Source: Kribbella flavida DSM 17836
GTDB taxonomy: Bacteria > Actinomycetota > Actinomycetes > Propionibacteriales > Kribbellaceae
Direction: 5' to 3'
Assembly: GCF_000024345.1 (NCBI RefSeq)
Contig: NC_013729.1
Coordinates: 2,542,001 to 2,606,000, forward strand
Length of the DNA: 64,000 nucleotides
Shown: piece after piece, positions 44,635 to 53,083 of the stretch
How positions within the stretch are numbered: the first letter of the stretch is position 1
Layout: the number at the start of each line of letters is the position of its first letter
Program-made: the position numbers and the translations under genes
The notes under the pieces: model-generated
Seen by the model: only the letters and a program-made list of their open reading frames with translations
Database searches by the model: none
What the model was told of the DNA's origin: nothing

Positions 44635-44731
44635 ACAGTCTCCAACGAGACGTCCGCGATGTCACCAGTCCAGGCCGTCCCATCTCGACCGACTGCTCGC
44701 ACGGGCCGCTGGGCCGGCGGGGCCAGGCCGG

Positions 44732-45955
44732 TCAGGGCGTCCGGACGAGGTCCCGGTAGTCCGGCAGCTGCACCGAGCTGAGCACCTTGCCGAAACCGCT
44801 GCGAGCCCACACGAAGCGCTGCACCCGCTCCGGCAGCCGAATCAGCACGGCTGTCGCGGCCGGTGTCAGCCGAACGGCGGTAGGACTCGCCGGGATGATC
44901 GAGCGCATCAGCTTCGGCCCGATCCGACGGCTCTGCTGCACGACGTCCCGCACCTGCCGCTGGTAGTTCCGCAGCCCCGACAGCAGATCACTGCGCGCCG
45001 CGGCCAACTCACCCGCCAGCACGTACGCCGAGACGACGGCCAGGCTGGTCCCGCCGCCGACCGCCGGTCCCGGGCAGAAGCCCGCGTCGCCGACCAGCGC
45101 CACCCGGCCCCGGTGCCAGTCCTCGAGAGTGATCTGCGTGATCGAGTCGAAGTAGAAGTCGTCTGCGGCATCGAGGTGTTCCAGCAGTTGCGGCACCTTC
45201 CAGCCGTGGCCCCGGAACTGGTCACGCAGCAACTGCTTCTGCCGTTCCTTGTCGCGGTGGTCGTCGCCGAGCTCCTCCTTCGTCCGGAACAGGAAGGTCG
45301 CACGGGCCTGGCCGGTCTGGTGCACGCCGTACACGCCGACGAGCCGGTCGACGCTGAGATGGGTCAGCATCCGGTTGTCGAGGCCGAACGAGTTCGGCAG
45401 CGAGTAGACGCCGAGGTAGCCGCCGAGCGGCCGGCGGAACTGTTGCTCCGGGCCGAAGACCAGCCGGCGCACGGTCGAGTGCATGCCGTCGGCACCGATC
45501 ACCAGGTCGAACCGCTCCGGCGGCGCCTGCTCGAAGGTGACGTCCACACCGTCGCCGTCGTCGTGCAGCGAAGCGATGGAGTCCCCGAACCGGTAGTCCA
45601 CGCCGGCCCGCGTCGCGTCGTACAGGATGCTGGTGAGTTCGCCGCGCAGGATCTCGACGTGCTGGTCGGAGAGGCCGGCGCTGAGCTTGTCGAGGTCGAC
45701 GTCGACCGGTGGTTTGCCGTAGCGCTCCATGCTGAGCCACCGGGTTCGCGTGCGGGCCTCGTGGATCCGGTCGGCCAGGCCCATCCGGGCGGTGATCTCG
45801 ACGGCGGCGGCGAACAGGTCGACCGCGTGACCGCCGAGACCGTGGCGGCCGGCCGAGGTGCGCTCGACCACGGTGGGCCGGAAGCCGTACTGCCGCAGCC
45901 AGTAGGCCAGCACCGGCCCGGCGACGCTCGCGCCGGAGATCAGAACCTTCTGCAT
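44732..45955 (-). CDS. FAD-dependent aromatic monooxygenase
   Basis: A 407-aa class A flavoprotein monooxygenase (UbiH/TetX-like). It starts VLISGASVAGPVLAYWLRQY, the ADP-binding GxGxxG variant GASVAG, and has the DG motif FDLVIGADGMHSTVRRLVFG and the GD motif RVALVGDAGFCPGPAVGGG. It needs NAD(P)H and O2 to hydroxylate a substrate that is not known. AGAGGTGG stands before ATG 45955. It is divergent from a TetR-type regulator with two operator-like repeats between, so it is likely induced by its substrate or a drug. It could also act in antibiotic inactivation. Confidence 0.93.
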   Translation of the reverse strand: MQKVLISGASVAGPVLAYWLRQYGFRPTVVERTSAGRHGLGGHAVDLFAAAVEITARMGLADRIHEARTRTRWLSMERYGKPPVDVDLDKLSAGLSDQHVEILRGELTSILYDATRAGVDYRFGDSIASLHDDGDGVDVTFEQAPPERFDLVIGADGMHSTVRRLVFGPEQQFRRPLGGYLGVYSLPNSFGLDNRMLTHLSVDRLVGVYGVHQTGQARATFLFRTKEELGDDHRDKERQKQLLRDQFRGHGWKVPQLLEHLDAADDFYFDSITQITLEDWHRGRVALVGDAGFCPGPAVGGGTSLAVVSAYVLAGELAAARSDLLSGLRNYQRQVRDVVQQSRRIGPKLMRSIIPASPTAVRLTPAATAVLIRLPERVQRFVWARSGFGKVLSSVQLPDYRDLVRTP

Positions 45956-45960
45956 GACGC

Positions 45961-46040
45961 CACCTCTCGGTTGTTTACTTAACGGAAGGTAAGCAATCGA
46001 GAGGTGAATCTGTCAATGGTTCACTTAACGGGCGGTCAGC
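45961..46040. promoter_or_regulatory. Paired operator repeats between monooxygenase and TetR genes
   Basis: GTTTACTTAACGGAAGGTAAGC (45973-45994) recurs as GTTCACTTAACGGGCGGTCAGC (46019-46040), 18 of 22 bases identical and 46 bases apart. The first copy is enclosed by an inverted repeat, CACCTCTCG (45961-45969) and CGAGAGGTG (45998-46006). The second ends at the -10 of the TetR gene. Confidence 0.75.
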
Positions 46041-46046
46041 TAGTCT
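46041..46046 (+). promoter_or_regulatory. -10 box TAGTCT, probable leaderless promoter of tetR-type gene
   Basis: TAGTCT ends six bases before ATG 46053 and abuts the second operator copy. Confidence 0.5.
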
Positions 46047-46052
46047 TCCGGC

Positions 46053-46625
46053 ATGCCCAGAGCACGCAGCGGCGACACCAAGGCGCGGATTCAGGCGGTG
46101 GCGCTGGAGCTCTTCGCGAGCAAGGGCCTGCAGCAGACCAGCCTGCGGGACATCGCTGACCAGCTGGGCATGACGAAGCCTGCGCTCTACTACCACTTCG
46201 CGTCGCGCGACGAGCTCGTGCGCAGTCTCGCGATACCGCTGATCGACGACATGACGGCGTTCCTCGCCGGGCTGGAGGCCTCGCCCGCGGATCCGCGGGA
46301 GCTGCTCGGCGCGTACTTCGACGTCACCTACCGGCACCGAGTGCTGCTGCAGGTCGCGATCCGGGACCTGAGCGTGCTGCAGCAGATGGACCTCACCGAC
46401 CACGTCTTCGACTGGCGCCGCCGGATCGTCGCGCTGCTGATCGGCCCGTCGCCGTCCCTGGAGCACCAGGTCCGGGGCATGGTCGCGCTCGGCGGCCTGT
46501 CGGACTGCACGGTCGCGTTCGAGGACGTCGACGTCGACGAGCTGCGCACCGCCGCGGTAGCCGCGGCGTACGACGCCTTGCGGCCGGGAGTTCAGGGCAT
46601 GTCTGCCCAGGGCATGGCGCCCTAG
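46053..46625 (+). CDS. TetR/AcrR-family regulator
   Basis: A 190-aa repressor with the TetR HTH at about residues 10-55 (FASKGLQQTSLRDIADQLGM then TKPALYYHFASRDELV). The C-terminal ligand-binding domain ends in a Gly/Met-rich tail. The gene is divergent from the flavin monooxygenase, and two copies of a 22-bp repeat occupy the gap, so it most likely represses both. It is transcribed from a leaderless-type promoter. Its TAG overlaps the TAG of the convergent small membrane protein gene. Confidence 0.93.
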   Translation: MPRARSGDTKARIQAVALELFASKGLQQTSLRDIADQLGMTKPALYYHFASRDELVRSLAIPLIDDMTAFLAGLEASPADPRELLGAYFDVTYRHRVLLQVAIRDLSVLQQMDLTDHVFDWRRRIVALLIGPSPSLEHQVRGMVALGGLSDCTVAFEDVDVDELRTAAVAAAYDALRPGVQGMSAQGMAP

Positions 46626-46930
46626 CCGCCGGCGATTCTCGAGACCGCGAACAGGACGATCACCAGCACGGTGAAGACCCGGACGGCTCGCTGGCCGTTG
46701 GTGACGACCGGCCAGGACAGGAACCCGAGCCACGCCAGCAGCAGGGCCAGCACGATCAGCGCCGGGACCGCGATCGCCACCGGAGTGAACACTCCGAGCA
46801 GAGCCAGCGCCAGGGTGATGGCCGGCAAGGTCAGCTTCGGCATCGCGTGCAGCTTCGCCACGACCGGGTAGCTGGCCTTGGTCACCCGCTGCCGAAGCGG
46901 ACTCACCGGCTGACTGCTGGAAGTACTCAT
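46622..46930 (-). CDS. Small membrane protein, function unknown
   Basis: A 102-aa protein with a Ser/Gln-rich N-terminus, a basic region (PLRQRVTKASYPVVAKLHAM) and three hydrophobic segments (LTLPAITLALALLGVF, IAVPALIVLALLLAWLGFL, VFTVLVIVLFAVSRI). It is a typical small actinobacterial inner-membrane protein; I do not recognise the family with certainty. ATG 46930 follows GGGCGG. Its stop overlaps that of the convergent TetR gene. Confidence 0.8.
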   Translation of the reverse strand: MSTSSSQPVSPLRQRVTKASYPVVAKLHAMPKLTLPAITLALALLGVFTPVAIAVPALIVLALLLAWLGFLSWPVVTNGQRAVRVFTVLVIVLFAVSRIAGG

Positions 46931-46985
46931 CCGCCCATTGTTCCATCCCTGTGGACAACTCCCACGCCGCTGCACCGGGCGCGGA

Positions 46986-46991
46986 TACATT
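46986..46991 (+). promoter_or_regulatory. -10 box TACATT, probable leaderless promoter
   Basis: TACATT ends six bases before ATG 46998 of the antitoxin-like gene. Confidence 0.45.
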
Positions 46992-46997
46992 CCTGTC

Positions 46998-47501
46998 ATG
47001 ACCGCACTGCCCTCCGTAGCCGCCGTTCGCGCCGACCTTCCGGCCGTCCTGACCCGCTTCCGCACCGGCGACACGCACGCCTTCAGCTTCGGCGACGGCG
47101 TGCCCGAAGCCGTGCTGCTCACCTACGACGAGTTCGAGGACCTCGGCGGCGAGACCAAGTTCGCCGTCGGCGACGAGGTCCTCGAGCCCGCCGCCCTCGC
47201 CGCCCAGCTCCCCGCCCTGCTCACCACCCTCCGGGCCGGCTCCGCGATCCCCGTCGTCTGGGGCACAGACGGCGAGCCCGAAGCCGTCCTGCTCTCCACC
47301 TCCGCCTACCGAACCCTCCGCGGCGACGACGAACCCCCAGCAGGCGTCCCCGACGACCCCACCCAACGCACCTACCCCACCGAGCCACTGCCCACGAGCC
47401 GCCCGTTCGACTTGGACGAGTTCGCCGAGGGTGATCCGTTCACGCAGGAGCTGCTCCGGGAGATCCGGGCCGACCGGCAGTCACCGGATGACAAGCGCTG
47501 A
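46998..47501 (+). CDS. Antitoxin-like protein with two Phd-type repeats
   Basis: A 167-aa acidic protein. Two segments have the same pattern: DGVPEAVLLTYDEFEDL (about 32-48) and DGEPEAVLLSTSAYRTL (about 93-109), each the beta-strand plus helix of Phd/YefM antitoxins. The C-terminus is acidic and Pro-rich. It overlaps the next gene by 14 bases. The arrangement and the repeats suggest a type II antitoxin in which one chain has the two Phd halves normally given by a dimer. That is inferred from sequence only. Confidence 0.72.
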   Translation: MTALPSVAAVRADLPAVLTRFRTGDTHAFSFGDGVPEAVLLTYDEFEDLGGETKFAVGDEVLEPAALAAQLPALLTTLRAGSAIPVVWGTDGEPEAVLLSTSAYRTLRGDDEPPAGVPDDPTQRTYPTEPLPTSRPFDLDEFAEGDPFTQELLREIRADRQSPDDKR

Positions 47502-48168
47502 GCGGCAGCGGTACCTGCTGGAGGCGAGTCCGCAGTTCGCCCTGGACGTCAAGCTCCTGCAGGCACGTGCGAAAGCGGACCCGGCCCGGCACTTGCACCT
47601 GTACCGCGAGGTCCTGCGGCTGATCGAAGACCTGCGCGACGGCGTGAGCGACGGGCATCACGCGCTCGGCTACGAAGCCGGAAAGGGTGATCTCAGGGAC
47701 TGCGTGACCGCGTACGTCGCGGCCGACCCGCAGGCGAAGGCTAATCACCGGCTGGTGTTCCGGGAGCTCGGCCCTGCGGCACCAGGCGGGCTTCCGCGGC
47801 GGGAACTGCTGGCGGTGAAACCCCGCCAGGGGACCGGGAACGTCTACGAACACGTCTGCGCCCGCCTCGGCCGGCACCCGGCCGACCGCCAGCCTGGCTT
47901 GAACCGCTTCGGCGACCGCGCTCCAGGTGCCAAGGCGAGTCAGGCGCAACGGCAGGCGGAGCTGGACACCAAGCGCGCGATCGCGCACGCGTGGGCGGGG
48001 CAGATGCCACTGGCCTCCTCACGGCCACTGGCGCCTCCCGGGACGGGGCAGCGTGCCGGTCCGTCGGTCCCCTCACCGTCGCGGGCGCGGACCGCGGGTG
48101 CGGGACGTGCTGCGAGCGGGCCCGGCCGGCCGAGCGGAACGGGCTGGCCGCCCCCGAGGGACCGATGA
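47488..48168 (+). CDS. Probable toxin partner with long disordered C-terminus
   Basis: A 226-aa basic protein. The first about 120 residues (RYLLEASPQFALDVKLLQAR then GYEAGKGDLRDCVTAYVA and NHRLVFREL) look like a RelE/ParE-type ribosome-dependent RNase or gyrase toxin fold: helix pair followed by a strand carrying K-G-D-L-R-D and a final R-L-V-F strand. The last about 100 residues are Arg/Pro/Gly-rich and probably disordered, which is not usual for this class. It overlaps the antitoxin-like gene by 14 bases, starting at ATG 47488. Confidence 0.7.
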   Translation: MTSAERQRYLLEASPQFALDVKLLQARAKADPARHLHLYREVLRLIEDLRDGVSDGHHALGYEAGKGDLRDCVTAYVAADPQAKANHRLVFRELGPAAPGGLPRRELLAVKPRQGTGNVYEHVCARLGRHPADRQPGLNRFGDRAPGAKASQAQRQAELDTKRAIAHAWAGQMPLASSRPLAPPGTGQRAGPSVPSPSRARTAGAGRAASGPGRPSGTGWPPPRDR

Positions 48169-48208
48169 GCCGGAGCCGCCCGCCGCGTGGGCTGCGGATG
48201 CAGGCGCT

Positions 48209-48214
48209 TAAGGT
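48209..48214 (+). promoter_or_regulatory. -10 box TAAGGT, probable leaderless promoter
   Basis: TAAGGT ends six bases before GTG 48221. Confidence 0.4.
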
Positions 48215-48220
48215 GACGGA

Positions 48221-48514
48221 GTGTTCGTCGTGATCAGGTTTCGGGTGGGGGAAGCGGTGCAGCGGGAGTTCGGGCCGCGGCTGGCGGCTGCTGTGGAGGT
48301 GTTGTCGCGGCAGAAGGGGTTCGTGGCGGCGCGGACCGGGCGGAACGTGGACGACCCGGAACTGCTCGCGCTGACCATGGAGTGGGAGAACGTCGGCAGC
48401 TACCGGCGGGCGTTGTCGCCGTTCGAGGTGAAGATGGCGGCGGTGCCGTTGCTGTCGGAGGCGATCGACGAGCCCACGGCGTACGAGTCGTTCGAGGCCG
48501 CTCACCTGCCGTAG
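48221..48514 (+). CDS. Antibiotic biosynthesis monooxygenase (ABM) domain protein
   Basis: A 97-aa ferredoxin-like-fold ABM protein: an N-terminal strand VVIRFRV, the middle KGFVAARTGRNVDDPELLAL and MEWENVGSYRRAL, and a C-terminal helix. ABM proteins dimerise and act as cofactor-free monooxygenases, haem-degrading enzymes or simple binding proteins. GTG 48221 follows a TAAGGT box. No partner gene is adjacent; its role is unknown. Confidence 0.85.
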   Translation: MFVVIRFRVGEAVQREFGPRLAAAVEVLSRQKGFVAARTGRNVDDPELLALTMEWENVGSYRRALSPFEVKMAAVPLLSEAIDEPTAYESFEAAHLP

Positions 48515-48604
48515 CAGCTACCTGATGGATGCGACGTGGGGTCCCCCGGCCCGATAGCCTGGACCCTTCCGTTCCCCAACCTGTGTTCTCACTGGAGTCG
48601 AAAA

Positions 48605-49990
48605 GTGCCCGTGGATACCGTCGATGCCGTCGTCAGCCTCAGCAAGCGCCGGGGCTTCGTCTACCCGTGCGGCGAGATCTACGGCGGTACGCGGTCGGCG
48701 TGGGACTACGGACCGCTCGGTGTCGAGCTGAAGAACAACGTGCGCAACCAGTGGTGGCGGGCGATGGTGACGAGCCGTGACGACGTGGTCGGGCTCGACT
48801 CCTCGGTGATCCTGCCGACCAAGGTGTGGGAGGCGTCCGGCCACCTGTCGGAGTTCGTCGACCCGCTGACCGAGTGCCAGTCGTGCCACAAGCGCTTCCG
48901 CGACGACCACCTGCGCGAGGACTACGCCCGGCGCAAGAACAAGAACGCCGACGAGGTCCAGCTCGCCGAGATCGCCTGCCCGAACTGCGGCAACAAGGCC
49001 ACCTTCACCGAGCCGCGCATGTTCAACGGCCTGCTGAAGACCTACCTCGGCCCGGTGGAGTCCGAGGAAGGCCTGCACTACCTGCGCCCGGAGACCGCCC
49101 AGGGCATCTTCGTGAACTTCGCGAACGTGATGGGCACCGCGCGCAAGAAGCCGCCGTTCGGCATCGCCCAGGTGGGCAAGAGCTTCCGCAACGAGATCAC
49201 GCCGGGCAACTTCATCTTCCGGACCCGCGAGTTCGAGCAGATGGAGATGGAGTTCTTCGTCGTACCGGGCTCCGACGAGGACTGGCACGAGTACTGGCTG
49301 AAGGCCCGCTGGGACTGGTACGTCGGCCTCGGGCTCAACCCGGACAACATGCGCTTCTACGAGCACCCGCAGGAGAAGCTGAGCCACTACTCGAAGCGGA
49401 CCGTCGACATCGAGTACAAGTTCAACTTCGGCGGCAAGGAGTTCGACGAGCTCGAGGGCATCGCGAACCGGACCGACTTCGACCTGTCCACGCACAGCAA
49501 GCACTCCGGCGCCGACCTGTCGTACTTCGACCAGGAGAAGGGCGAGCGCTGGACGCCGTACGTGATCGAGCCGGCGGCCGGGCTGACCCGCAACGTGCTG
49601 GCCTTCCTGCTCGACGCCTACACCGAGGACGAGGCGCCGAACGCCAAGGGCGGCGTGGACAAGCGGACCGTGCTGCGCTTCGACCCGCGGCTCGCCCCGG
49701 TCAAGGCGGCCGTGCTGCCGTTGTCGCGCAACGCCGACCTGTCCCCGAAGGCCAAGGACCTGGCCGCCGAGCTGCGGCAGAGCTGGAACGTCGACTTCGA
49801 CGACGCGGGCGCGATCGGCCGGCGCTACCGCCGCCAGGACGAGATCGGTACGCCGTACTGCATCACCGTCGACTTCGACACCCTCGAGGACCACGCCGTG
49901 ACGATCCGCGAGCGCGACTCGATGAAGCAGGAGCGCGTCGCGCTCACCGAGGTCACCGGGTACCTGGCCCAGCGTCTGGTGGGCTGCTGA
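48605..49990 (+). CDS. glyS: Glycine-tRNA ligase (single-chain type)
   Basis: A 461-aa class II synthetase that charges tRNA-Gly. Motifs include [20 protein letters not shown] near the start, class II motif 2 in [20 protein letters not shown], motif 3 in [17 protein letters not shown], and a zinc-like insertion with CQSCHKR and CPNCGN. The C-terminal anticodon-binding domain covers about residues 370-461. GTG 48605 is chosen because GGAG at 48594-48597 precedes it; the frame runs further upstream without conserved sequence. It is followed by a lipoprotein gene two bases on. Confidence 0.97.
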   Translation: MPVDTVDAVVSLSKRRGFVYPCGEIYGGTRSAWDYGPLGVELKNNVRNQWWRAMVTSRDDVVGLDSSVILPTKVWEASGHLSEFVDPLTECQSCHKRFRDDHLREDYARRKNKNADEVQLAEIACPNCGNKATFTEPRMFNGLLKTYLGPVESEEGLHYLRPETAQGIFVNFANVMGTARKKPPFGIAQVGKSFRNEITPGNFIFRTREFEQMEMEFFVVPGSDEDWHEYWLKARWDWYVGLGLNPDNMRFYEHPQEKLSHYSKRTVDIEYKFNFGGKEFDELEGIANRTDFDLSTHSKHSGADLSYFDQEKGERWTPYVIEPAAGLTRNVLAFLLDAYTEDEAPNAKGGVDKRTVLRFDPRLAPVKAAVLPLSRNADLSPKAKDLAAELRQSWNVDFDDAGAIGRRYRRQDEIGTPYCITVDFDTLEDHAVTIRERDSMKQERVALTEVTGYLAQRLVGC

Positions 49991-49992
49991 GC

Positions 49993-50670
49993 ATGCCGAT
50001 CGCGTACGCCGGACGGGTGCTGGCGGCCGGTGCTGCCGTCGTCCTGCTGCTCGCGGGCTGCTCCGACGACGCGCCGTCGGCCGATGCCGGCAGCACACCG
50101 TCGCCGTCGGCTCCGGCGGCCTCGACCGGACCGAGCAGCGCCCCGATCCCGACTCCGTCGGCGCCGACCCTGACGCCGCTGCCGACGCCGTCGAAGCCGT
50201 GGCCGACGCCGAAGGTGACCGGGACGCCGGACGACGACGCCCCGCTGGCGACGCGGATCCGGTTCGCGATCGCCAAGCAGGTGCAGGTCGCCGCCGGCAA
50301 GGCCGCGACGACCAAGGTGACCTGCCCGGGCATCGAGGACGCCGACGAGCCCGGCAAGCACGAGCTGACCTGCACGGTGAACTACGCGGGCAAGACCTAC
50401 CGGGGTCAGCTGACCGTCGACGCCGAGCAGTACAGCGCGACGTACAAGTTCACCTCGCAGTCGGTCGCGATCGTGAAGCCGAAGGTCGTCGACGCGGTCC
50501 AGCGGGCGGCGTCGGGCGCGGCGAAGGTGACCTGCACAATGGATGACGTGACCGTCGTGAAGCACACCGCGCAAGGCATCGCCTGTGACGTGACGACCGT
50601 CGAGAACGCCGTCCAGCCGTACCGGGCCCGGATCTCCGGCAACGGCCAGGTCCTGGTCTCGAAGGCGTGA
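49993..50670 (+). CDS. DUF4333-like lipoprotein
   Basis: A 225-aa lipoprotein with signal peptide MPIAYAGRVLAAGAAVVLLL, lipobox LLAGC near residue 25, a Pro/Ser/Thr-rich linker of about 60 residues and two similar small domains that each contain a Cys pair (TKVTCPGIEDADEPG then HELTCTVNYAG, and AKVTCTMDDVTVVK then GIACDVTTV). The paired-Cys repeats suggest disulfide-stabilised DUF4333 domains on the cell surface. It sits in the glyS-dusB gene row and overlaps dusB by GTGA. Confidence 0.82.
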   Translation: MPIAYAGRVLAAGAAVVLLLAGCSDDAPSADAGSTPSPSAPAASTGPSSAPIPTPSAPTLTPLPTPSKPWPTPKVTGTPDDDAPLATRIRFAIAKQVQVAAGKAATTKVTCPGIEDADEPGKHELTCTVNYAGKTYRGQLTVDAEQYSATYKFTSQSVAIVKPKVVDAVQRAASGAAKVTCTMDDVTVVKHTAQGIACDVTTVENAVQPYRARISGNGQVLVSKA

Positions 50671-51818
50671 CCGTGACCCGCATCCCACCCGGTCAGGCAC
50701 TGCGGCTCGGCAACCTCACCATCGACACCCCGGTGGTGCTCGCGCCGATGGCCGGCATCACCAACGCGGCGTACCGGCGGCTGTGCGCGGAGCAGGGCGC
50801 CGGGCTGTACGTCTGCGAGATGATCACGTCGCGCGGCATCGTCGAAGGTGACCAGAAAAGCCTCGACATGCTCACCTTCGACGAGCGGGAGACGGTCCGC
50901 TCGGTCCAGCTGTACGGCGTCGACCCGGTCTACATCGGCCGCGCGGTCGAGCTGCTCTGCGACGCGTACGGCGTGGCGCACATCGACCTCAACTTCGGGT
51001 GCCCGGTGCCGAAGGTGACCCGCAAGGGTGGCGGCGCGGCGCTGCCGTGGAAGCGCAACCTGCTCGGCGCGATCCTGCAGTCCGCGGTGAAGGCCGCCAC
51101 GCCGTACGACGTACCGGTGACGATGAAGACCCGGATCGGCATCGACAGTGAGCACCAGACCTACCTGGACGCCGGGCGGATCGCCGAGGAGTCCGGCGCG
51201 GCCGCGATCGGGCTGCACGGGCGGACGGCCGCCCAGGCGTACTCCGGTCAGGCGGACTGGACCAAGATCGCCGAACTGGTCGAGCACGTCGACATCCCGG
51301 TGCTCGGCAACGGCGACATCTGGGAGGCGTCGGACGCGCTGCGCATGGTCGAGCAGACCGGGTGCGCCGGGGTGATCGTCGGCCGCGGCTGCCTGGGACG
51401 GCCGTGGTTGTTCCGCGATCTGGCCGTCGCCTTCGCCGGTGGCGAGGCGCTGAACCTGCCGACGCTCGGTGAGGTCGCGACGGTGATGCGTCGGCACGGC
51501 GAGCTGCTGGCCGACCTGATGGGGGAGCAGCGTGGGTTGCGGGACTTCCGCAAGCACGTCCCGTGGTACTTGAAGGGTTTCCCGGCCGGCGGGGAGCTGC
51601 GTGCGGCCCTCGGCATGGTCGACTCCCTCGCCCGCCTCGACGAACTGCTCGCCCAGCTCGACCCGACCGCCCCGTTCCCGGTCGCCGAGCTCGGCGCCCC
51701 CCGCGGCCGTCAGGGCTCACCGCGCGACCACGTCGTGCTGCCCCACGGCTGGCTCGACGACACCGACGGCCTGAACCGCGACCTCGCCGACGCCGAGATC
51801 GGCGTCTCCGGCGGCTGA
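50667..51818 (+). CDS. dusB: tRNA-dihydrouridine synthase
   Basis: A 383-aa FMN enzyme that reduces uridine to dihydrouridine in tRNA. It has the TIM barrel start LAPMAGITNAAYRRLCAEQG, the conserved HIDLNFGCPVPKVTRKGGGA with the active-site Cys, MKTRIGID, GLHGRTAAQAYSGQADW and GNGDIWEASDALRM, then the C-terminal helical domain. GTG 50667 overlaps the lipoprotein stop as GTGA. In other Actinobacteria dusB is also found near glyS. Confidence 0.95.
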   Translation: MTVTRIPPGQALRLGNLTIDTPVVLAPMAGITNAAYRRLCAEQGAGLYVCEMITSRGIVEGDQKSLDMLTFDERETVRSVQLYGVDPVYIGRAVELLCDAYGVAHIDLNFGCPVPKVTRKGGGAALPWKRNLLGAILQSAVKAATPYDVPVTMKTRIGIDSEHQTYLDAGRIAEESGAAAIGLHGRTAAQAYSGQADWTKIAELVEHVDIPVLGNGDIWEASDALRMVEQTGCAGVIVGRGCLGRPWLFRDLAVAFAGGEALNLPTLGEVATVMRRHGELLADLMGEQRGLRDFRKHVPWYLKGFPAGGELRAALGMVDSLARLDELLAQLDPTAPFPVAELGAPRGRQGSPRDHVVLPHGWLDDTDGLNRDLADAEIGVSGG

Positions 51819-52173
51819 GCCCGCGCCCCGTCCTGCTCCGGGGCCCGCCTCACCGGGTGGCGACCTCGGCGCTTCACCAGCTGAATCCGCAGCACTCACC
51901 AACATCGGCCAGCGCTGCCGGTCCTACGCTTGGTGAGCTGGTGCGGGCCACGGCCGGCGGGGGTTGGTGAGTGGTGGAGACTCACGCGGGACCGGCGACG
52001 GCGGTCGGTGCGGGTCGGCTGAGCTGCTGGTCAGTGGCCCGTCGGATCCGACCGCACCGAGGGCGAACCTGCTCGTACCGAGCTTGATTCCTTCGGGGGT
52101 GGCGATTGCGCCGGTCGCGAAGATCGCGCGTCCGCTGGGAGAAGTACGCGCCGACAGGTGCCCAGGGCCCCTG
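51819..52173. repeat. 355-bp non-coding region with interleaved inverted repeats
   Basis: Between convergent dusB and the DUF1028 gene. CACCAGCT (51875-51882) pairs with AGCTGGTG (51936-51943); CACTCACCAAC (51893-51903) pairs with GTTGGTGAGTG (51963-51973) or, in part, with TTGGTGAG (51930-51937). The pairs interleave, as in a pseudoknot. The motif TTGGTGAGTGGTG at the right resembles TTGCTGAGTGGTG after leuA. I see no gene in the rest. Confidence 0.6.
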
Positions 52174-53016
52174 TCAGCTGGGCGGTGCGTGGTTGCGGAG
52201 CTGCTCGAGAACGACCGGGTCGAGCCGGCCGGGGACCAGGCGTTCTTCGAAGTTCTCGGTGCCGGCCCAGGTGTCGAGGGCGTCGGCGAGAGTGGAGCCG
52301 GTGGTGGAGTAGCCGAGACGGTCGAGCAGAGCGGCGACTTCCTCGGCGAGAGCGCCTTCCAGCGGCAGCAGGCCGGCCGGGTCCGGCTTGCCGAAGTACA
52401 GCTCGTGCAGGGCGAGCAGCCGGCCCAGCTCCTCGGTCGGGGTGCGGTGGTCGTCGACGCGGAGGTCGATCGCGAGATCCAGCACTCCGCCGTACGCCGC
52501 GCCCGCGCGCCAGACCCGGAGGGCGGCGCTCTGCCGGCCCCGCCGATCACCGCCGGCGCGATCGCCCGCCACCAGCGATTCCAGCAGCCGGCGCTCGAAC
52601 GGCTCGTCCGCGCGTTCCCGCCAGGTCTGCGCCATCGCCTCGACCACCTGCGGTCCGGCCAGGATGTTGCCCTGCACGGCGTACCCGTCGCCGGCCTGGC
52701 CGCCCGCCCAGTCCAGACAGTCCGGGCCGGTGAACGTCGCTCCGCGTCCGGCGGTATCGACGACCCCGACCTGCCGGCTGTCCCGCTCGTCGTCGGCCCC
52801 GGTCAGCCGAGCCACGACCTCGTCCGCCGCCAGGCCGCCGGCCAGCAGGTCCAGACCGTCGGGCCCGTACGACAGGTTCGCCGCGGCCTGGGTCGCCACC
52901 GCGCCCGCGCCGGCCCGGCCCCACGGCACGACCGCGCCGACGGCGAGGAACTTCGACGCCACCGCGACGCCCCAGGACGCCGACTCCGGGTCGTACGCCA
53001 CGATCGAAAACGTCAT
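52174..53016 (-). CDS. DUF1028 (Ntn-hydrolase-like) protein
   Basis: A 280-aa cytoplasmic protein. Start MTFSIVAYDPES, then ASKFLAVGAVVPWGRAGAGA, ATQAAANLSYGPDGLDLL, DTAGRGATFTGPDCLDWAG and GYAVQGNILAG are the classic DUF1028 signature, an Ntn-hydrolase fold whose activity is not well known. The C-terminal part (about 200-280) includes LALHELYFGK and may be a peptidoglycan-binding-like or helical domain. Its start at 53016 has AAGGAG upstream. It is divergent from the ligase-polymerase gene, with copy 2 of the palindrome between. Confidence 0.9.
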   Translation of the reverse strand: MTFSIVAYDPESASWGVAVASKFLAVGAVVPWGRAGAGAVATQAAANLSYGPDGLDLLAGGLAADEVVARLTGADDERDSRQVGVVDTAGRGATFTGPDCLDWAGGQAGDGYAVQGNILAGPQVVEAMAQTWRERADEPFERRLLESLVAGDRAGGDRRGRQSAALRVWRAGAAYGGVLDLAIDLRVDDHRTPTEELGRLLALHELYFGKPDPAGLLPLEGALAEEVAALLDRLGYSTTGSTLADALDTWAGTENFEERLVPGRLDPVVLEQLRNHAPPS

Positions 53017-53083
53017 CGCCCGCTCCTTCTGCTCCGAAGCCCGCGGTTCCGACGCCGGCGGGCTCGACCGTCGAGCAGTCTAG

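Noticed and set aside
48165..48233. 22-codon ORF overlapping the toxin-like gene by ATGA
   Set aside because: It ends inside the ABM gene, has no domain and covers the TAAGGT promoter; probably chance.
51924..52173. Reverse-strand coding after the DUF1028 stop
   Set aside because: The frame is Pro/Ser/Arg-rich, has no start context or RBS, and lies in a repeat-containing intergenic region.
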